NCBI GenBank assembly: GCA_031259095.1
Contig: JAIRLW010000138.1
Coordinates: forward strand, 1 to 8,098
Direction: 5' to 3'
DNA length: 8,098 nt
Source of the DNA: Planctomycetaceae bacterium
GTDB lineage: Bacteria > Planctomycetota > Planctomycetia > Pirellulales > Thermoguttaceae
Below the pieces are notes generated by a model. That model did not search any database and was not told where the DNA came from. It saw only the letters and a program-made list of their open reading frames with translations. The position numbers and the translations under genes are program-made. Shown piece by piece: positions 5,327 to 8,098 of this stretch; position 1 is the stretch's first letter; each line of letters opens with the position of its first letter.

Positions 5327-5529
5327 ACGAATTTGTTGTTTTTAACTTATCGACAAATTGATTTTACCATTGAAAAACGGCAATGAATTATTGAACATTT
5401 AAGCCCGTAAAACAACGTCCCTAAAAATAATAAAATCCTGAAAAACAAGGATATTTTGATGCACGTTTATAGGAAAGGGCATGTCTATTGTACCATAATT
5501 CAATAAAATCAAGGATTTACAATACTTTA

Positions 5530-5565
5530 AACCATTAATTTTTAACCATTAACCTCTAACTAATT
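5530..5565 (+). repeat. Repeated AACCATTAA leader units
   Basis: AACCATTAA occurs at 5530-5538 and again at 5544-5552, 14 nt apart, and a degenerate third unit (TCTAACTAATT) runs into the ATG at 5566. There is no Shine-Dalgarno sequence. The near-tandem units make an unstructured A/U-rich stretch before the start codon and partly match the tsf leader. Confidence 0.55.
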
Positions 5566-7575
5566 ATGAGACATTTCGTACATTTGTTTGTTGTATCGGT
5601 TTTTCTGACCGGTTCAGTGTTTGGACAGGACCCCGGCTGGCATCAGGTTCCGAAAGAGGCGTTGTTGGAAAAAGGAGCCGATGTTATTAAAATGCTCCTT
5701 TCAACAACCGACGAAACCGCAATGTTAAACATTGTGAAACAGCCGGGAACTGAAGACGATATTTTGCGTCTCAAAATGTTTGCCTACAAACGGCTCGGAA
5801 TGTACGGCGCCAAGGCGGCGGTTCCGGTGTTGGTCGAAAAACTCGACATTGAAAAAGAAGGATTTTACGCACGTTACGCTTTGGAAACAATTCCCGGCGA
5901 TGAAATTGATGTTGCGCTTTGTGAAGCGGCAAAAAACGTTAAACGTCCCGAAACTCTTGCCGGAATATTGACAACGCTCGGTGTTCGCGGTCATTCCAAG
6001 TCGGCGGCAACCGCAAAGGAATTTCTGAAACATGAGAACCTCGACGTCCGCAAAGCCGCCGGTTACGCTTATGCGAACACTGCCGGTGATGAAGCGGTTG
6101 AATTTTTCACGCAACAATCACTCGATCCGGCGTTAGCGGATTCCGGCTTTTTGCTCGCCGAAATTTTTGCGAAAAACGGTCAAAAAGAGAAAGCAATTAA
6201 AATTTATGACGCTTTGGCGGTTGCCGACATTAAAGCGTATCAACAAGAAGCCGCATTGTATTGGGGTATTCTTGCTCGCGGTTTGGACGGGATTGAATTA
6301 CTTGTTGCGCAATTAAATTCCGAATCGCCGAAATTTTTCGGTGTTGGTCTCAAAGCGGGGCGTGAACTTCCCGCCGGTAACACTGTTACGAAAGCAATGG
6401 TCGAGCAGCTCCGTAAACAATCTGATCCGTTACGGAAAGCAAAATTAGTGCGTTCCATCGGCGACCGCAAAGATAAGGAATCTAAAATTGTTTCACTTCC
6501 GGCAATTTCGGAACTTGCCCAATCCGGCGAGACGGTTGTTCGTGTTGCGGCAATTGATTCGTTACGAAATATCGGCGATCCGTCGGTGTTGCCGATTCTG
6601 ATTGGCGCGGCCAATCAAACGGATTCGCCGGAAGTTGCCAAAGCGGCAGAAAATACGTTGCGGAATTTGCCCGGTAAGGAAATCGACGATGCGGTGGTCG
6701 GTTTGCTCGAAAAAGGCAACGCCGCAACAAAAATTACCGCTATTGGTCTTGTGGAAGACCGCCGAATTATTTCCGCGTATCCGCTTTTGAAAAAAGGGCT
6801 GCTGGATTCCGACGCTGGTGTACGAAAAGCGTCCATTGACGCGCTCGGTCAAACAGCGGAAATTGACGATTTACCGATTCTTCTTGACGTGCTTGACAAA
6901 GCGAAATCAGATGAAGAAGCCGAAAAAATTCTTATTGTACTGAAATCGGCTTGTACCCGTTTACCGCAAGACGCCGCTTCGTCGGAAGTTCTCAAACTAT
7001 TCGCTAACGGTTCAACGGCAATGAAAATCAATCTTCTCGATTTACTCAAAGAAATCGGCGGCGCGAAAGCGATGGAAATTGTCGAACAATATGCGTGGGG
7101 TCATGACGCGGAACTACAAGACAAAGCAACCGCTGTTCTTGGTCAATGGCGTTCACCGCAAGACCTGAAACTTGTTGCCGCCGCGTGTCTGAAACTGGCG
7201 AAAGAATCGAAAGAGAACAAATTCAAAGTTCGCGGTTTGCGCGGTTACATCCGGCTTGCCCGTCAATTCAGTATGGCTGAAGAACAACGGTTACAAATAT
7301 GTCGGGAAGTTTATGATCTTGCTGACCGCGACGAGGACAAAGTTCTTATCTTCGATGTTTTTGCACGAAATCCATCGTTAAAGGTTCTGGATGCTGCCGT
7401 GAACTATCTTGACAACGAAAAATTCAAGGAAAAAGCAGCCGAATCTGTTGTTGTGATTGGCGAAAAGTTGCAGGGCAAATCTCGGCAAACCGCCGACGCC
7501 ATGAAAAAAGTGATCGAAAAAACCGCCAACAACAGCATTAAAGAACGCGCCCAACGTGTTCTCGATAAACAGTAA
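5566..7575 (+). CDS. Secreted HEAT-repeat protein
   Basis: The product is 669 residues. Residues 1-20 form a signal peptide (basic MRHF, hydrophobic VHLFVVSVFLTG, likely cleavage after VFG before QDP), so the mature protein is exported to the periplasm or cell surface. The rest is almost entirely helical pairs of HEAT/PBS-lyase type. The clearest repeats lie at about 65-93 (LRLKMFAYKRLGMYGAKAAV), 313-370 (VRVAAIDSLRNIGDPSVLPIL), 392-460 (VRKASIDALGQTAEIDDLPIL) and 515-570. The C-terminal part (KVRGLRGYIRLARQF, then DEDKVLIFDVFARNPSLKVL) resembles the tail of HEAT proteins common in Planctomycetota and Verrucomicrobiota, often found with DUF1080-type sugar-hydrolase modules; that comparison is from memory. 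No catalytic domain or cysteine motif is seen. It probably acts as a protein-binding scaffold; partner unknown. It has its own long leader and no close neighbour downstream. Confidence 0.88.
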   Translation: MRHFVHLFVVSVFLTGSVFGQDPGWHQVPKEALLEKGADVIKMLLSTTDETAMLNIVKQPGTEDDILRLKMFAYKRLGMYGAKAAVPVLVEKLDIEKEGFYARYALETIPGDEIDVALCEAAKNVKRPETLAGILTTLGVRGHSKSAATAKEFLKHENLDVRKAAGYAYANTAGDEAVEFFTQQSLDPALADSGFLLAEIFAKNGQKEKAIKIYDALAVADIKAYQQEAALYWGILARGLDGIELLVAQLNSESPKFFGVGLKAGRELPAGNTVTKAMVEQLRKQSDPLRKAKLVRSIGDRKDKESKIVSLPAISELAQSGETVVRVAAIDSLRNIGDPSVLPILIGAANQTDSPEVAKAAENTLRNLPGKEIDDAVVGLLEKGNAATKITAIGLVEDRRIISAYPLLKKGLLDSDAGVRKASIDALGQTAEIDDLPILLDVLDKAKSDEEAEKILIVLKSACTRLPQDAASSEVLKLFANGSTAMKINLLDLLKEIGGAKAMEIVEQYAWGHDAELQDKATAVLGQWRSPQDLKLVAAACLKLAKESKENKFKVRGLRGYIRLARQFSMAEEQRLQICREVYDLADRDEDKVLIFDVFARNPSLKVLDAAVNYLDNEKFKEKAAESVVVIGEKLQGKSRQTADAMKKVIEKTANNSIKERAQRVLDKQ

Positions 7576-7740
7576 CGCTCCTGCCTTGAAAGACGGCATT
7601 TTCAGAACCGCAGGTCAACGGACTGCGGAAAAAAAACATCATCACCGCTCAACGATCTGCGGAGAATACTTCCGGAGAAAACTGGAAAAGAACTGTATGC
7701 TTACATTATGGGCATTATCAATTACAAAAAATCAAAGTTA

Positions 7741-7781
7741 CGCAAGCGGATTATTATCATTACAAAATTAATCCGCTTGCG
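7741..7781. repeat. 13-bp perfect inverted repeat
   Basis: CGCAAGCGGATTA (7741-7753) is perfectly complementary to 7769-7781 around a 15-nt AT-rich loop. It lies about 165 nt after the HEAT gene stop. There is no T tract behind it. It may be the outer part of the palindrome cluster that follows. Confidence 0.8.
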
Positions 7782-7809
7782 AACTCTCCGCTCTCCGTTC
7801 TCAACTACT

Positions 7810-7853
7810 CCCTACCCGTTGGGTAGGGCTGGCTTATCTTGCCCTTTCAGGGC
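7810..7853. repeat. Paired palindromes CCCTACCC/GGGTAGGG and GCCCT/AGGGC
   Basis: CCCTACCC-GTT-GGGTAGGG (7810-7828) and GCCCT-TTC-AGGGC (7841-7853) are perfect hairpins with 3-nt loops, 12 nt apart. On the - strand the order is GCCCTGAAAGGGC, a short spacer, then a CCC...GGG palindrome around AAC. I recall this composite layout from dispersed intergenic repeats in several gut and environmental genomes. That recollection is not tied to a named family. Confidence 0.75.
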
Positions 7854-7882
7854 GGAAGAAAACCTGATGAATGTCCGTGTTT

Positions 7883-8012
7883 TTGTCCCGTTAGGGACAA
7901 CATATTGGTAGCAAATGAAGTTGATTCAAAACGCTTGTCCCGTAGGGACGAAATGTTGGTAAAATCAAGAATCCATTGGGAATCCTACCAATATTGCCTC
8001 CCTACGGGAGGC
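7883..8012. repeat. REP-like units: GTCCC-GTA-GGGAC palindrome plus ATATTGGTAG tail
   Basis: Three units share one design, a short palindrome followed by a conserved tail. Unit 1 has TTGTCCC/GGGACAA at 7883-7900 and ATATTGGTAG at 7902-7911. Unit 2 has GTCCC-GTA-GGGAC at 7937-7949 and AATGTTGGTA at 7952-7961. Unit 3 is inverted, with CTACCAATATT at 7985-7995 and then GCCTCCC-TAC-GGGAGGC at 7996-8012. In unit 3 the palindrome arms changed together and still pair perfectly, which suggests selection on the stem. A decayed palindrome (GTCCCATTAGG) is at 8034-8044. The layout resembles REP elements mobilised by RAYT transposases, but no transposase is present here. Confidence 0.75.
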
Positions 8013-8098
8013 GGTTTATTTTGTTGTTGCGATGTCCCATTAGGTAAAAAATAAACAGTCCTTTATCATTATTTTTGTTTCCTTCTTTTGTTTCTGTT

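Larger units (their letters stand above)
5016..5565. other. 550-bp AT-rich intergenic region before the HEAT gene
   Basis: No gene is seen. The left part holds a 91-nt near-perfect hairpin shortly after tsf. The middle is very AT-rich, with T8 at 5242-5249. A consensus -10 hexamer sits at 5321-5326. The right part has a weak bulged hairpin near 5430-5456 (AAAATCCTG against CAAGGATATTTT), a five-codon mini frame at 5481-5498 after AGGAAAGGG, and repeated AACCATTAA units in front of the next start codon. Confidence 0.65.
7576..8098. other. Gene-free region with palindrome cluster
   Basis: No gene is supported in these 523 bases. Several short open frames exist on the + strand, but they run through palindromes, start inside the preceding gene or overlap one another. 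The first 165 bases hold only weak structure (CCGCAG/CTGCGG at 7608-7628, with A8 rather than T after it, and a TGCC/GGCA stem followed by TTTT near 7582-7602). From 7741 on, palindromes follow each other closely. Confidence 0.65.

Noticed and set aside
5481..5498. Five-codon frame (MSIVP) after AGGAAAGGG
   Set aside because: It is very short and lacks attenuator features such as codon runs or alternative hairpins. A leader peptide is possible but unsupported.
7608..7628. Hairpin CCGCAG/CTGCGG after the HEAT gene as an intrinsic terminator
   Set aside because: It is followed by A8 instead of a T tract, and on the opposite strand the T run would precede the stem.
7556..8054. Several 67-71 codon open frames on the + strand after the HEAT gene
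   Set aside because: They overlap one another in different frames, one starts inside the HEAT gene, and they read through palindromes. None has a family pattern.

Overview
The window looks like chromosomal DNA of a planctomycete-type bacterium with moderate to low GC. The clues are an EF-Ts that reads SAPV where most bacteria have TDFV, start codons mostly without a convincing Shine-Dalgarno sequence, a secreted HEAT-repeat protein of the kind common in Planctomycetota, and long AT-rich intergenic spaces full of hairpin repeats. The taxonomic call is inference; no rRNA is present.

Layout, all genes on the + strand: (a) 1-909 has no convincing gene. It holds a 284-nt imperfect palindrome (200-483), an extra copy of its end sequence (494-511), a hairpin of 9-bp GTCCC iterons (563-650), a MITE-like 135-bp element with perfect 16-bp terminal inverted repeats (684-818), and a second iteron run (843-876). 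(b) 910-2055 encodes a membrane-anchored coiled-coil protein with a C-terminal helix-turn-helix-like segment and a low-complexity linker. (c) 2113-2195 is a third iteron hairpin. (d) 2209-2961 is scpA, the condensin kleisin. (e) 2962-3332 carries hairpins and a possible promoter. (f) 3333-4058 rpsB and 4185-5015 tsf form the classical ribosomal protein S2/EF-Ts pair. (g) 5016-5565 holds a 91-nt near-perfect hairpin, a TATAAT promoter candidate and a leader of repeated AACCATTAA units. (h) 5566-7575 encodes a secreted HEAT-repeat protein. (i) 7576-8098 is gene-free and carries a cluster of short palindromes with a shared ATATTGGTAG tail, resembling a REP-type composite element.

The coding part is mostly housekeeping: chromosome segregation (ScpA) and translation (S2, EF-Ts). 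The unusual content is the repeat layer. Every long intergenic stretch has at least one long inverted repeat, and the 9-bp GTCCC iteron family sits on both sides of the membrane/HTH gene just upstream of scpA. No complete novel system such as a defence island, toxin-antitoxin pair or CRISPR array could be supported. The best candidates for something undescribed are the iteron arrays, the giant palindrome, and the membrane/HTH protein beside scpA.
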